Shown in pieces: positions 8,445-17,120 of a DNA stretch of 36,763 nucleotides (its first letter is position 1; each line of letters starts with the position of its first letter). A model generated the notes under the pieces. The model searched no databases and was not told the DNA's origin. It saw only the letters and a program-made list of their open reading frames with translations. This stretch comes from Acidobacteriota bacterium (lineage in GTDB: Bacteria; Acidobacteriota; Vicinamibacteria; Marinacidobacterales; SMYC01). The stretch is taken from positions 1-36,763 of the forward strand of contig SMYC01000017.1 of assembly GCA_004356105.1 (NCBI GenBank). Direction: 5' to 3'. The translations under genes and the position numbers were made by a program.

Positions 8445-10961
8445 TTATCGAGGTGTTATGTCTTTGCCGATGATTCTCTGAAGGATCGACGTCGCGACTG
8501 GTGTGTCGCTCGGCAAGAGTTTCCCCGTTGCTATCGGGTGATCCGGATCGAGCTCGAGCACTTGCTCATACATTTTCTTGGCTCGCGTGGGCAGGCCTTT
8601 TTCCTCGTAAATGTAGGCGAGCTCAAGATAGCATTCTGTATCATAGGGCACCGCCTTCAAAACGAGATGGAAGTGCCCCTCTGCATGCTTGCGCCACTTC
8701 GGATTCTTGGCCAGAGCCTGGCCGAGAAGCTTGTGATAGTGGATGTTCTTCGGAGCGAGTCTCACCGCTTCCCGCAGATTCTCGACAGCGCGGTGATAGT
8801 CCGCGACGTCGTAGTAGCTCATTCCGGCACGATATTTTTTCTCGGCTATGACGGCGGGAGGCGTCTGTACCATCTGGACTGGGTCCCGCTTCGCGCCAAG
8901 GTCTTTCGCGGCCTCGCGTTGCTCTTCGCGTGCGAGTGCATGATCATAGCGTAACTGCTTCGGCGGGCTCGAGAGGACTTCATAAGCGTCGGCGAGCTGC
9001 GAGAGTATCTGCTCGAAGTCGGACTGCAAGTCACCGAGTCCGCGGCGCAGGTGATGATCGGGATGATACTTCTTGGCGAGCGTGTAATAGGACTTCTTGA
9101 TTGCGGACGGCGTTGCGCCTCTCGAAACTTCGAGCGCTTCGTAATGCGTCGCTCCGTCAAGCGACGTCAGTCTTTGTGCAACATCTTCGCGAATCGCCTT
9201 CGACTCGTCCTTCGATGCGGCTTTATCCGTGGACTCCGGCTGGGACGCGGATTCGGCGGGGGCCTCCACTCGCTTGCTTCGTGTCGTGGTCTTCGCCTTC
9301 GGTTCCTCGACGCGAAGGATACCGGCCGAGATGAGGCCGTAGGCGCAGCGCAGCGTGCTTTCTTCGCCAAGTGGAGAGATCGCGGCCAGGTCCGCGACCG
9401 ACGTCAGTCCATCGACGCGAGAGAGAACGAATCCCTCCGATGAGGTGAGACGGACCTTGCCGTCGTCTAGAAGCGAGGTCTCGACGGGGAACAAGATACT
9501 GTCCATGTTCCCGATGGCTTTGCGGATCGCCGTATCGCTCGCCATGTTGCGTACGCCTTCAAGGAGGATCGCGTCGGTTGAAAGCTTCAGCGCGATGTCG
9601 TCCTCGACGGGGTTGTCGATGGTCTCGAAACCGTATTGGCCCGTCTCCCAAGCGAAAATGGAGTAGATGATCTGTTGGATCTGCTCGTTGACGAGAGCGT
9701 CCACCTTCTCTGCATCGAGACTTCCGAGCGCGACGAGCGTCGTCGCCAGCCGGCGACGCGTCTGCTTCATGGTGATGGCGGCGTGCTCGTAAGTCGCGGC
9801 GTCGATCACGCCGCCACGGATCAGAAATTGTCCGAGCCGGTCCGACTCGATATCGGAGTTCGCAAAGACGATCGCACCGTCGCGAAAGTAGAGGCGCTTC
9901 GTGACGTCGTCTTTCTGGATGTGGAGAATACCGGTTTTTCGCTGGGCAAGGATGAGGCGCGTAAGCTCCGCGAGGTGGGTATGGGAGAGCGTTCCCTGCA
10001 ACTCGATGTCGAAGGAGCTGTGCGATCCGTCTGCACGATCTGTAACGACGGGATCGCTTCCGACCGTCGCGGCGCTCGGCATCGATGTCAAGGCTTCCAC
10101 AAAGGCGGCGCCCGTGGGATATCGCTCCGCGGCTTTTTTCTCGAGCGCTTTTCCGAGCACGATATCGAGGGCGGGAGTCAGGCTCAGCGCGTTATGGTCG
10201 AGCGCTCCCGGCTCTCCGGTCACGATTTTTATGAGGACGTCGACGGCCGTTTTCGCACGAAAAGGCTTCTGCCCGGACAAACATTCATAGGTGACACAAG
10301 CGAGAGAAAAAAGGTCCGAGCGCCCGTCGAGACGCGTTTCGCCTCGCGCCTGCTCCGGCGACATGTAATAAGGTGTTCCGAGGACGCTTCCTGTCGCGGT
10401 GATGTTCGGCGATGACTCGCTTCCTGCCTGCAATTTGGCGATCCCGAAATCCGTGATTTTGATCGCACCATTCGTCTCCAGGATCAAGTTCGCCGGTTTG
10501 ATGTCCCGGTGCACGACGCCGTGCGCGTGCGCGTGATCGAGCGCGTCGGCGACTTGTTCCATGAGCTCGAGCGTTCTTTGGAGGCTCAAGCGCCCACGCT
10601 CTCGGAGCTCGTCTTCGAGTGTCTCGCCATTGACGAACTCCATGATGAGGAGCGTGCTCGTTGCCGTATGGACGACATCATGGATGGCGACGATGCCGGG
10701 ATGTCGGAGCTTGGCCGCCATCTTGGCTTCACGCGCGGTGCGCCGACGCATCTCGTCGGCATGGGTGGGGTCCTCGAAGTGATCGAGGCGGACCTGTTTG
10801 ACCGCGACCTCTCGGTCGAGCGTCGTGTCGACGGCGCGATAAACGACACCATGTGCCCCCGCTCCGAGCTTCGCGACGATCTCGTAGCGGTCGCCATAGG
10901 CCTCGGTGAGAGCGCTATGAAGTTGTTCGGACCCGAGTAGTTTTACGTGATTCAAAGCCAC
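8445..10961 (-). CDS. Ser/Thr protein kinase fused to DUF4388, a DnaJ domain and TPR repeats
   Basis: An 838-residue soluble protein with four parts. Residues 26-290 form a Hanks-type kinase with all key residues: Gly loop GAGAHG (33-38), Lys55, HRD with Asp153, DFG with Asp171 and the GTPYYMSPEQ activation-loop end. Residues about 317-460 match the DUF4388 (PATAN-like) pattern, starting ELQGTLSHTHLAELTRLIL. Residues about 605-675 are a J domain with the HPD motif at 633-635, which normally stimulates Hsp70 ATPase. Residues about 705-810 hold TPR-like helix pairs. A charged Ser/Lys linker (555-590) precedes the J domain. No membrane helix, so it is probably cytoplasmic, unlike PknB-type receptors. 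It stands alone between convergent and divergent neighbours. It may couple phosphorylation to chaperone recruitment; that is inference. Confidence 0.9.
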   Translation of the reverse strand: MALNHVKLLGSEQLHSALTEAYGDRYEIVAKLGAGAHGVVYRAVDTTLDREVAVKQVRLDHFEDPTHADEMRRRTAREAKMAAKLRHPGIVAIHDVVHTATSTLLIMEFVNGETLEDELRERGRLSLQRTLELMEQVADALDHAHAHGVVHRDIKPANLILETNGAIKITDFGIAKLQAGSESSPNITATGSVLGTPYYMSPEQARGETRLDGRSDLFSLACVTYECLSGQKPFRAKTAVDVLIKIVTGEPGALDHNALSLTPALDIVLGKALEKKAAERYPTGAAFVEALTSMPSAATVGSDPVVTDRADGSHSSFDIELQGTLSHTHLAELTRLILAQRKTGILHIQKDDVTKRLYFRDGAIVFANSDIESDRLGQFLIRGGVIDAATYEHAAITMKQTRRRLATTLVALGSLDAEKVDALVNEQIQQIIYSIFAWETGQYGFETIDNPVEDDIALKLSTDAILLEGVRNMASDTAIRKAIGNMDSILFPVETSLLDDGKVRLTSSEGFVLSRVDGLTSVADLAAISPLGEESTLRCAYGLISAGILRVEEPKAKTTTRSKRVEAPAESASQPESTDKAASKDESKAIREDVAQRLTSLDGATHYEALEVSRGATPSAIKKSYYTLAKKYHPDHHLRRGLGDLQSDFEQILSQLADAYEVLSSPPKQLRYDHALAREEQREAAKDLGAKRDPVQMVQTPPAVIAEKKYRAGMSYYDVADYHRAVENLREAVRLAPKNIHYHKLLGQALAKNPKWRKHAEGHFHLVLKAVPYDTECYLELAYIYEEKGLPTRAKKMYEQVLELDPDHPIATGKLLPSDTPVATSILQRIIGKDITPR

Positions 10962-11383
10962 TCCACAAGCGTTCGGTCTTTTGGAACGAAGCGTTTTGGG
11001 GAGCGGCCTGTCTGGGGGAACTCTAGCCGGGAGGGAAGTGTGCCACAGATGGCAACCGTCATTCTGTGATTTGAAACGTCGGATTTACCCCACAGAAATC
11101 AGCACGTGTAAGTGTAACCGTTGCAATATGTTACGCGGTGCGGGGACGACGCAGGACGTTGCCACATCAATAAGCGTACCTACAACTGGACGAGCCGGCG
11201 TTGTTGCAACATCATTCGCGGAAACAGGAACAAAGAACAGCCACAGAGGCACAGCGCGGCGGAGCGGGAACCAAATCTCCGCCGCGAGCGGCCGGTATTC
11301 AGCATTCAGCTCGTGGTGCTCGGCGCTTCGCGCCTCGTCTCATTCTAAGTCTAAGTAAGCTTCGATGGCGATGCGCTGCGACA
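10962..11383. other. Intergenic region with short degenerate repeats
   Basis: About 420 bases upstream of the kinase gene and downstream of sbcC. No convincing gene. The stretch 11100-11215 is lower in GC and repeats a GTTGCAAC/GTTGCCAC-like word three times. At 11235-11255 there is a CCACAGAGGCACAG run of the kind seen as period-8 or period-9 intergenic repeats. At 11288-11321 lies a segment (AGCGGCCGGTATTCAGC, then ATTCAGCTCGTGG) that recurs on the other strand at about 28803-28829. The kinase promoter should lie near 10962-11050. Confidence 0.4.
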
Positions 11384-13768
11384 TCAGGCGACGATTCTCT
11401 CGATGGTGGCGGTGATCGGGCCTTTGGCGACACGAAACTGCACCGCGAATTTGTCCGCGAGGCTTTGTTGATGGGTGACGATGCCGACGATGCGCCCTTT
11501 CGCACTGAGGTCTTCGATGGCCGCGGCCACGATTTCGAGCGTATCGTTGTCGAGCGTCCCGAAACCCTCGTCGAGAAAGAGCGACTCCGGGCGTGCCGAG
11601 CCTTCCGCCGCGAGGTCGGCCGTTTGGTCCGCGAGCGTGAGCGCGAGGGCCAGCGAGGCTAGAAACGTCTCGCCCCCCGATAGGGTCCGTGCCGAGCGAC
11701 GCTCGTCCGCGTTGCGATGATCGACGACCTCGAAATTGAGCTTGTCGTCGTACTCGAAAGAATATTGACCGCTCGAAAGTTCGTTCAGAATCTTCGTGGC
11801 GCCCGAGACGAGTCGGCGAAACGCTTCTTCGAGAAGCCACCGCTCGAACCCCGTCGATTTGAGATGCTGGCCGAGCGCTCCCGCAACCGAAGCCACCTCC
11901 CGCTCTGATCTGAGCTTCGTTTCGAGCGTCTTCGCGCGCTCGCGGGTCTCCGCCACACGCTTCGCTTCCTGCTCGGCTGCCGCGAGCTCGGACACGACGC
12001 CGTCGCGTGGCCGGTCGGTGGATACGTCGACGTCAAGCTCAGCGCCGCGCTCCGCGAGCGCGTCGAAGACCTTCTTGCGCTCGGCGAGTGCACCCTCCGC
12101 CTCTCTTTGAGCTTCGGCCGCTGAGGCGCGCTTCCCTGGAGAGTCGTCTCGTGCCCAAGCGGAAAGCTTCGACCAGGCCTCACTGAGGTCTTCGCGATCC
12201 GTGCGGGGCGGGCCGAGCGTCGCGAGCCTATCGCGGGCTTTTTCGAATGCCTCCCAAGCCTGTTCTTCCTCGTCGGCGAATCGATCGAGGGTTGCGTGGG
12301 CTTTCGCCTCCGCCTTCCGCGCAGCGCGTGTGTTCTCGGACACCTTCAAAAGGGCCGACTCGGCTTCCTCGACCGCTTTCAATGACGCCTCGAGTCGTTT
12401 CCTTGTCGCCACCTCAGCGAGCTCCTTCTGGATGGCCGCTGCCGCCTCGCGGTGCGCGCGAAACTTCTCTTCCATACGCGCTCCGCTTCGTTCGACCTCG
12501 CGAAGCGCCTTTTCGGAGGCGCGGTGCGCTTTGTCCGCATTCTCGACGGCGCGCTCCGCATTCGAAAGTGCCGGGGGCATCACGAGGGAGGGCTCGGATT
12601 CAAGGATCCTCCGACACACGGGACAGGCTTCGCCCTTCTCGAGGTGCGCTGCGAGATCGTGGGCGGCGAGATCGCGTCGTGCCTGGTCGAGAGCGGCACG
12701 TGCTTTAGCCATCGCCGCCTCCCTCTCCGTGTGGATGCGCGTCCTTTTTTCGAGATCTTTTCGTAGCCTTGTGGTCTGAGTCTCTGATTTCTGAAGGGCA
12801 GCGCTGTTTTCGGTGTGCTCGTCATGGAGGCGAAGGGCCGCCTGCACCGCCGCCGCTTCGGGAAGATTGGAGCGCGCACTCTCCGCCGCGGTCATCGCGT
12901 CATCCGCCTTCGTCCGCTCCATGCGGGCGCTCTCGTGCTGGGCGCGCGCTTGGTCGAGCTTTGCCGCGAGATCGGCGACCCCGCGCGGAACGCGAAGCGT
13001 TTCGAGAAGCTCGGCCTCCGTCTCGAGTTTCCCGGCCTCGTCTTGTTTCGCTTGGAAGATCTTGTCGAGACGAGCGAGCTCGGGCTCCGCCTTTTCGATT
13101 GCGCGCTTGAGCGCGTCGAGATGGCGCACCCGCCGTTCAACCGCTTTCATGGCACCCCGGCTGGATCCTTGGATCCCAGCGAGCTCTTCTTGATACACGT
13201 GACTCCGCTGCCGAGACGCGGCCTCGCGCGTGCGCGCGAGAGTTCCCATCTTCTCGTAAATGTCGACGCCGAGAAGCTTCGTGAGAAGATCTTGCCGCTG
13301 CGCAGGCTTCTCGTGAAGAAAGCGGGCGAACTCGCCCTGTGGCAGCACGACGCACGTCGTGAACTGCTCGAAGTTGAGACCGAGAAGCTGACTTACCTTC
13401 CGTGTCATCTCGTCGGCGGAACCAGCCAGGAGCCGGCCACAGGATTCGAGCCGCGCTTCTTTCGTCGTAGCGCCGCCTCTCGGTGTTTTCCGGACCACGC
13501 GAACAGCCGTGTAGAAACTATCCTCGACCGCGAAGTCGAAGCGCACTCTCGCCTCGACCTTTCCTTGGCTGATTACGGGATGAACGAGGTTCGGGTTGGC
13601 ATAGCGTGGGACGCTTCCGTAGAGTGCAAAGCTAATGGCGTCGATGATGCTCGACTTGCCCGAGCCCGTAGGTCCGGTGAGAACGAAGAGCTCCACGCCC
13701 GCGAAATCGACCGCCGTGAACTCGCGATAGACGGTGAAGCCTTCGAGCTCGAGCTTAATCGGGCGCAT
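11384..13768 (-). CDS. sbcC: SbcC-like exonuclease ATPase subunit (Rad50 family), compact form
   Basis: A 794-residue SMC-like ATPase that works with SbcD to open and trim DNA ends and hairpins. Walker A is GPTGSGKSS (about 32-40), a Q-loop follows in VVLPQGEFARF (about 140-150), the zinc-hook Cys pair is CPVC (382-385) at the apex of the coiled coil, the ABC signature is LSGGE (about 696-700), Walker B ends LFLDEG (Asp733, Glu734), and the final TH of VTHQQ is the switch His. At 794 residues it is shorter than the roughly 1000-1050 of E. coli SbcC, so the coiled-coil arms are short. The open frame runs upstream to 14347 but those codons only shadow sbcD. The ATG at 13768 gives the proper start MRPIKLELEGF and overlaps the sbcD stop by 14 bases. 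Confidence 0.93.
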   Translation of the reverse strand: MRPIKLELEGFTVYREFTAVDFAGVELFVLTGPTGSGKSSIIDAISFALYGSVPRYANPNLVHPVISQGKVEARVRFDFAVEDSFYTAVRVVRKTPRGGATTKEARLESCGRLLAGSADEMTRKVSQLLGLNFEQFTTCVVLPQGEFARFLHEKPAQRQDLLTKLLGVDIYEKMGTLARTREAASRQRSHVYQEELAGIQGSSRGAMKAVERRVRHLDALKRAIEKAEPELARLDKIFQAKQDEAGKLETEAELLETLRVPRGVADLAAKLDQARAQHESARMERTKADDAMTAAESARSNLPEAAAVQAALRLHDEHTENSAALQKSETQTTRLRKDLEKRTRIHTEREAAMAKARAALDQARRDLAAHDLAAHLEKGEACPVCRRILESEPSLVMPPALSNAERAVENADKAHRASEKALREVERSGARMEEKFRAHREAAAAIQKELAEVATRKRLEASLKAVEEAESALLKVSENTRAARKAEAKAHATLDRFADEEEQAWEAFEKARDRLATLGPPRTDREDLSEAWSKLSAWARDDSPGKRASAAEAQREAEGALAERKKVFDALAERGAELDVDVSTDRPRDGVVSELAAAEQEAKRVAETRERAKTLETKLRSEREVASVAGALGQHLKSTGFERWLLEEAFRRLVSGATKILNELSSGQYSFEYDDKLNFEVVDHRNADERRSARTLSGGETFLASLALALTLADQTADLAAEGSARPESLFLDEGFGTLDNDTLEIVAAAIEDLSAKGRIVGIVTHQQSLADKFAVQFRVAKGPITATIERIVA

Positions 13769-14909
13769 AGACTTCCTCGAGCAGTTCGTTGAAGAGCGCC
13801 GTGAGACGCGGATCCGTTTCCCCGCGATCGGCGAGATACTCGCCGAAGAGCTCGCGTGGAGAGCGGCCGATGCGCCGCGGTGTCGGAGCCTCGTCCTTCG
13901 ACGCGGGATGAGGGGTGGCGAGCTGAACGTCGACGGCGTTGGGCAGCATCTCGCGCACTTCGTTCGCAAGGCCGGGTGTGGGCGGTGCGTCGATCTCGAC
14001 GCGAAGGTAGTCGTCACCGGCTTCAGCGACGACCTCGATGAGGCGCTCCATCGTCGTCTTGATGAATCGCAGGCGTCGGCCCGAGACAAGCGGCACGCAT
14101 TCGACCGTCGCCGGCCTTCCAGGCTCGGCTTCGATGATGTTGACGCTCTTCGCGTCGCGTGTCTCCCCAAAGTCGAGCTGCAGAGGCGAGCCCGAATACC
14201 AAATCGGGCAAGCACCAGGGATCTTCTGCACGCGGTGAAGATGGCCGAGGGCCGTATAGTGGAGCGTCGCGGGAAAGGCGGTCGTGGGAATGCTGTACTC
14301 GAAGACCGTATGGGCTTGGCGCTCGCCGCCGCCCAGGACGCCGCCATGCACCATGGCGTGGGCGAGCAAGATGTCGACGGTCTGGGGCGGTGCTTTGTCG
14401 GCGCAAAGCGATTGGATGATCCGATGCGCGTGCTCTGCGTAAGAGCTCACATGCTCGCCTGCGTCCTTCATCATGAGGTCGTCGGCTTTGACGATGAGAC
14501 GTTGCGAGAGAAAGGGCAGAAGGGCGATGCGCGCCCCGCCGACTTTGGTCTGAAGTGTCAGGACGCCGCCGTCATCGGGCCGCGCAATCGAAGGGAGCAC
14601 GCGGATGTTCGTGAGCCGCATCAGCGGCTCGACGGCCGCGAGACGTCTCGGGTTGTCGTGGTTTCCGCTGATGACGACGACCCACTCGCTTGCATGGGCG
14701 AGGTCTAGAAGGGCGCGATAGACGATCGCTTCGGATTCCGAAGTTGGGGAGGCGGTGTCGAACAAATCGCCGGCGATGAGAACGATGTCCACCTTCCGCT
14801 CCCTCGCGATGGTGGCCATCTCGTCGAGCACGGCGCGATGCTCATCGGCTCGGCTTCGCCCTCGAAGTGTCTTGCCGACATGCCAGTCACCCGTGTGAAG
14901 AAAGCGCAT
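13755..14909 (-). CDS. sbcD: SbcD-like DNA repair nuclease (Mre11 family)
   Basis: A 384-residue metallophosphoesterase nuclease, the partner of SbcC. Metal ligands can be seen in order: Asp8 and His10 in HTGDWHVGK, Asp48 in IAGDLFDT, Asn83 and His84 in SGNHDNPRR, then LLAHAMVHGG and ALGHLHRVQ, which carry the later His ligands. A C-terminal capping region follows. Length is close to E. coli SbcD (400). The ATG at 14909 begins MRFLHTGDWH, exactly where the family starts. Its 3' end overlaps sbcC by 14 bases, so the two are translated together. Upstream, only 11 bases away, lies the stump of a HerA-like gene in the same direction, so the operon once probably had at least three genes. Confidence 0.95.
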   Translation of the reverse strand: MRFLHTGDWHVGKTLRGRSRADEHRAVLDEMATIARERKVDIVLIAGDLFDTASPTSESEAIVYRALLDLAHASEWVVVISGNHDNPRRLAAVEPLMRLTNIRVLPSIARPDDGGVLTLQTKVGGARIALLPFLSQRLIVKADDLMMKDAGEHVSSYAEHAHRIIQSLCADKAPPQTVDILLAHAMVHGGVLGGGERQAHTVFEYSIPTTAFPATLHYTALGHLHRVQKIPGACPIWYSGSPLQLDFGETRDAKSVNIIEAEPGRPATVECVPLVSGRRLRFIKTTMERLIEVVAEAGDDYLRVEIDAPPTPGLANEVREMLPNAVDVQLATPHPASKDEAPTPRRIGRSPRELFGEYLADRGETDPRLTALFNELLEEVYAPD

Positions 14910-14920
14910 CCGGATCTAGG

Positions 14921-15067
14921 TCAGCCCATTTTGGACATCTCGCCGCTCCGAAGCTCCACACCGTCGAGCTGTAGGAACTGTCCTTCGGATACGGCCACCC
15001 AGAACTCGAGGGGGGTTGCGTCCTCGGTCTCGATGACCCGGCCGGCGATCGGTTGTGGATGTGTCAC
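14921..15067 (-). pseudogene. N-terminal stump of a HerA-like ATPase (HAS-barrel part)
   Basis: The frame ending at TGA 14921-14923 encodes IAGRVIETEDATPLEFWVA, then VSEGQFLQLDGVEL, which is the start of the HAS-barrel domain found at the N-terminus of HerA-type DNA-translocating ATPases (typically GRVIGT..ATPLEFWV....YLQLDDVV). It then breaks into unrelated residues and stops 11 bases before sbcD. The RecA-like ATPase domain is absent. The start may be GTG at 15067 or TTG at 15103; neither has a clear ribosome site. TATACT at 15080-15085 could be a -10 box for the sbcDC operon. I infer an internal deletion that removed most of herA and left the promoter and first 35 to 45 codons. An independent short protein cannot be excluded. 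Confidence 0.5.
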
Positions 15068-15163
15068 GCTCGCTGCCAGTATACCTTTCGGCGCGCCGCG
15101 CAAGACGGATATCGCCCATCTCGTCGCTCAAGGTAGAATAGCCCGCTTGTTCGGGAGGACAAT

Positions 15164-15451
15164 ATGAGCGTTCTAGTTCTGCTCGAAGTGAATGCTACCA
15201 AACCAGACGAGCTCGAAGCTTTCTTTCACGATGAGCTTCACCACACCCGCGCTTTCGAAGGTTGCGAAGGATTGACCATGCATCGAAATATGGATGATTC
15301 GAACAACATCGTGATTGTCGAGAATTGGGAGACGCGCGAGCACTACGAGAAATATTTCAAGTGGCGTGAAGACAGAGGCGATCTCGATAAGTTGGGCCCG
15401 ATGACGGCGGGGCCGCCGAGCATTCGATTCTTCACCATCGTCGGCGTGTGA
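15164..15451 (+). CDS. Putative quinol monooxygenase (ABM-domain protein)
   Basis: A 95-residue protein with the dimeric alpha-beta barrel pattern of the antibiotic biosynthesis monooxygenase (ABM) family: a first strand LVLLEVNAT, a helix around DELEAFFHDELHHTRAFEG, the strand GLTMHRNMDD, and the typical IVIVENWETREHYEKYFKWR. Members such as YgiN act on quinols; others bind heme or have no known activity. GGGAGG (about 15153-15158) sits well before the ATG at 15164. The stop codon overlaps the GTG start of the next gene (GTGA), so it is cotranscribed with the Nudix regulator. It is divergent from sbcDC. Confidence 0.8.
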   Translation: MSVLVLLEVNATKPDELEAFFHDELHHTRAFEGCEGLTMHRNMDDSNNIVIVENWETREHYEKYFKWREDRGDLDKLGPMTAGPPSIRFFTIVGV

Positions 15452-16122
15452 GCGGAGGCGTGGTCCGCGTCGCTGTCGACATCGTCATCTTTACCCTGCG
15501 TGAGGGGGTGTTGCAAGTTCTTCTCATACGGCGCGGGGTTCCGCCGTTCAAGGGCAAGTGGGCCTTTCCTGGCGGGTTTGTCGAAGAGGCGGAGTCCCTC
15601 GACGCCGCTGCGCTCCGCGAGCTCGAGGAAGAGACGGGCGTCTCGGATGTTTACCTCGAGCAGCTCTATAGTTTCGGAGACCCGAAGCGCGACCCGCGAG
15701 GACGCGTGCTATCGATTAGCTACTTCGCCCTTTTGTCCTCGGAGCGCGAGCTTCGCTCGGGAACGGATGCAGTGGACGCGCGCTGGTTTCCCGCCTATGA
15801 CGCCCCCCGGCTCGCCTTCGACCATCGGAAGATCCTGGACTATGCCCTCGTCCGCCTCCGGTACAAGCTCGAGTGGACGACGGTCGGGTTCGAGCTTCTG
15901 CCGAAGAAATTTACGCTCACAGAGTTGCAGCGGGTCTTCGAAGCTGTGCTCGGCCGAAAGCTCGACAAACGAAACTTCCGTCGCAAGATTCTCAAGCTCG
16001 AGATCCTTCGAGCTTTGGACGAGCGTCAGCGTGTCGGTGTCCAACGGCCCGCGCGTCTTTACAAGTTCTCGGCGACGGAATTCGAAAAGTTGCGCGGGCG
16101 CGGGATGATCTTTCCGTTTTGA
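15448..16122 (+). CDS. Nudix-domain transcription regulator, NrtR-like
   Basis: A 224-residue protein with an N-terminal Nudix domain and a C-terminal winged helix. The Nudix box is intact: Gly43, Glu49 and RELEEETGV at 57-65 within PGGFVEEAESL, so hydrolysis of an ADP-ribose-like nucleotide is possible. The C-terminal part (about 150-224), from FTLTELQRVFEAVLG to RPARLYKFS, follows the NrtR winged-helix pattern. NrtR proteins repress NAD biosynthesis genes and respond to ADP-ribose; some have lost catalysis, which does not seem so here. Start is GTG at 15448, coupled by a four-base overlap with the ABM gene. No NAD gene is adjacent, so the target is unknown. Confidence 0.82.
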   Translation: MSGGVVRVAVDIVIFTLREGVLQVLLIRRGVPPFKGKWAFPGGFVEEAESLDAAALRELEEETGVSDVYLEQLYSFGDPKRDPRGRVLSISYFALLSSERELRSGTDAVDARWFPAYDAPRLAFDHRKILDYALVRLRYKLEWTTVGFELLPKKFTLTELQRVFEAVLGRKLDKRNFRRKILKLEILRALDERQRVGVQRPARLYKFSATEFEKLRGRGMIFPF

Positions 16123-16222
16123 ATCTAGTCCACTTTGCGGGACCCCATGCAATATTTGCTTCTCGACGCGACTCCGCTTTTGCTAAAGTTAGGGGCGCCA
16201 GCGGTTCATCACACGAAATTTA

Positions 16223-17116
16223 ATGCTGGGGGGGAATTGCGTACAAGTGATAATCGATAGACTCGCAGCCGAGAGCGAGTGGATCCGGAACTTCTGCGAT
16301 CGGTCCCGTGTCCTTCAAGCTCCCTTCGCTGTTTTTCCACCTCGAGAAAGCAACCTTGCCGTCAAGACGTCGCTCGTCCCGCGTGATGGGGGTATGATCT
16401 CCGGTCGATTCGCCAAGCCACCGTTCGAAAGTATCGTCGTTTTCGGCAATGGCGATGAAGGCCGTGAGCAGGGAGCGCTCTTCGTCCACGCCTCGGACAT
16501 CGCACGCGCTCCGGTTTCCGTGCGCGACTGGGCGCCCGTCGGGACGACGCATGTGCTTCTCGTGACGGCTGCTGGTCTGTCGACGAACTTCGAATGTCTC
16601 GCCTCTTATCGCTTTCTCGCGCTTTGTGGCGAATACTTTTCTTCACCTCCCGCTATGCCGCTCGCTCGCGAGCTGTCGAGCCAAGCTTTCGTTGAAGTCA
16701 ACGGGTTCGAGCCCGAGCACGCGGGCGCTGTCATCCAACTTCCCGAAGACGACTGGCAAAATTTCGTCCAGCATCAAGTGGGCACCTTGGCCGCGCTTTT
16801 TGCGCTAATGAGCTGCAAGAACGTTATACGCACCAACGTCGTACCCGATCGCAGACAACAGCGGTCGCGGATGAGATCGGGCAAGCTTCCGCTCTTCAAC
16901 TTTTCGAACTTGAGAGTCAAGCCCATGGGTGGCAACCGCAATGGCAACCAGACGGGAGACATTCACTGGGTGAAAGGTCATTTCAAGGAATACACAAAGG
17001 AGCGCCCGCTCTTTGGCAAGATCGCCGGCCTCTTCTGGTGGGAGCCCCATCTCGCTGGTGCTCGCCGCGAAATAGAGGAGGCCCCGGCTCGAGCCGTTTT
17101 GATCGACTCGGTCTAG
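16223..17116 (+). CDS. Unknown protein with a phage-type C-terminal motif
   Basis: A 297-residue protein I cannot assign to a function. Its C-terminal half has a pattern known from uncharacterised proteins of phages and prophages: SCKNVIRTNVVPDR (about 201-214), then a basic segment, then VKGHFKEYTKERPLFGKIAG and FWWEPHLAG. The His-x-x-Lys/Arg-Gly-His-Phe and Pro-Leu-Phe-Gly words are the most conserved parts of such families. The N-terminal half is a mixed alpha/beta region without motifs. There is no signal peptide. No good ribosome site precedes the ATG at 16223, so the start may differ. It is convergent with the thioredoxin-like gene, only four bases apart. No other phage gene is near, so it may be a lone acquired gene. 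Confidence 0.7.
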   Translation: MLGGNCVQVIIDRLAAESEWIRNFCDRSRVLQAPFAVFPPRESNLAVKTSLVPRDGGMISGRFAKPPFESIVVFGNGDEGREQGALFVHASDIARAPVSVRDWAPVGTTHVLLVTAAGLSTNFECLASYRFLALCGEYFSSPPAMPLARELSSQAFVEVNGFEPEHAGAVIQLPEDDWQNFVQHQVGTLAALFALMSCKNVIRTNVVPDRRQQRSRMRSGKLPLFNFSNLRVKPMGGNRNGNQTGDIHWVKGHFKEYTKERPLFGKIAGLFWWEPHLAGARREIEEAPARAVLIDSV

Positions 17117-17120
17117 TCCC

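Noticed and set aside
8278..8481. 67-codon plus-strand ORF after the RND operon
   Set aside because: Arg/Ser/Pro-rich, and it conflicts with the better small ORF at 8259-8402.
11384..14347. 987-residue version of SbcC
   Set aside because: The extra 193 residues are low-complexity Arg/Ser-rich translation of sbcD in another frame; the ATG at 13768 gives the family's start.
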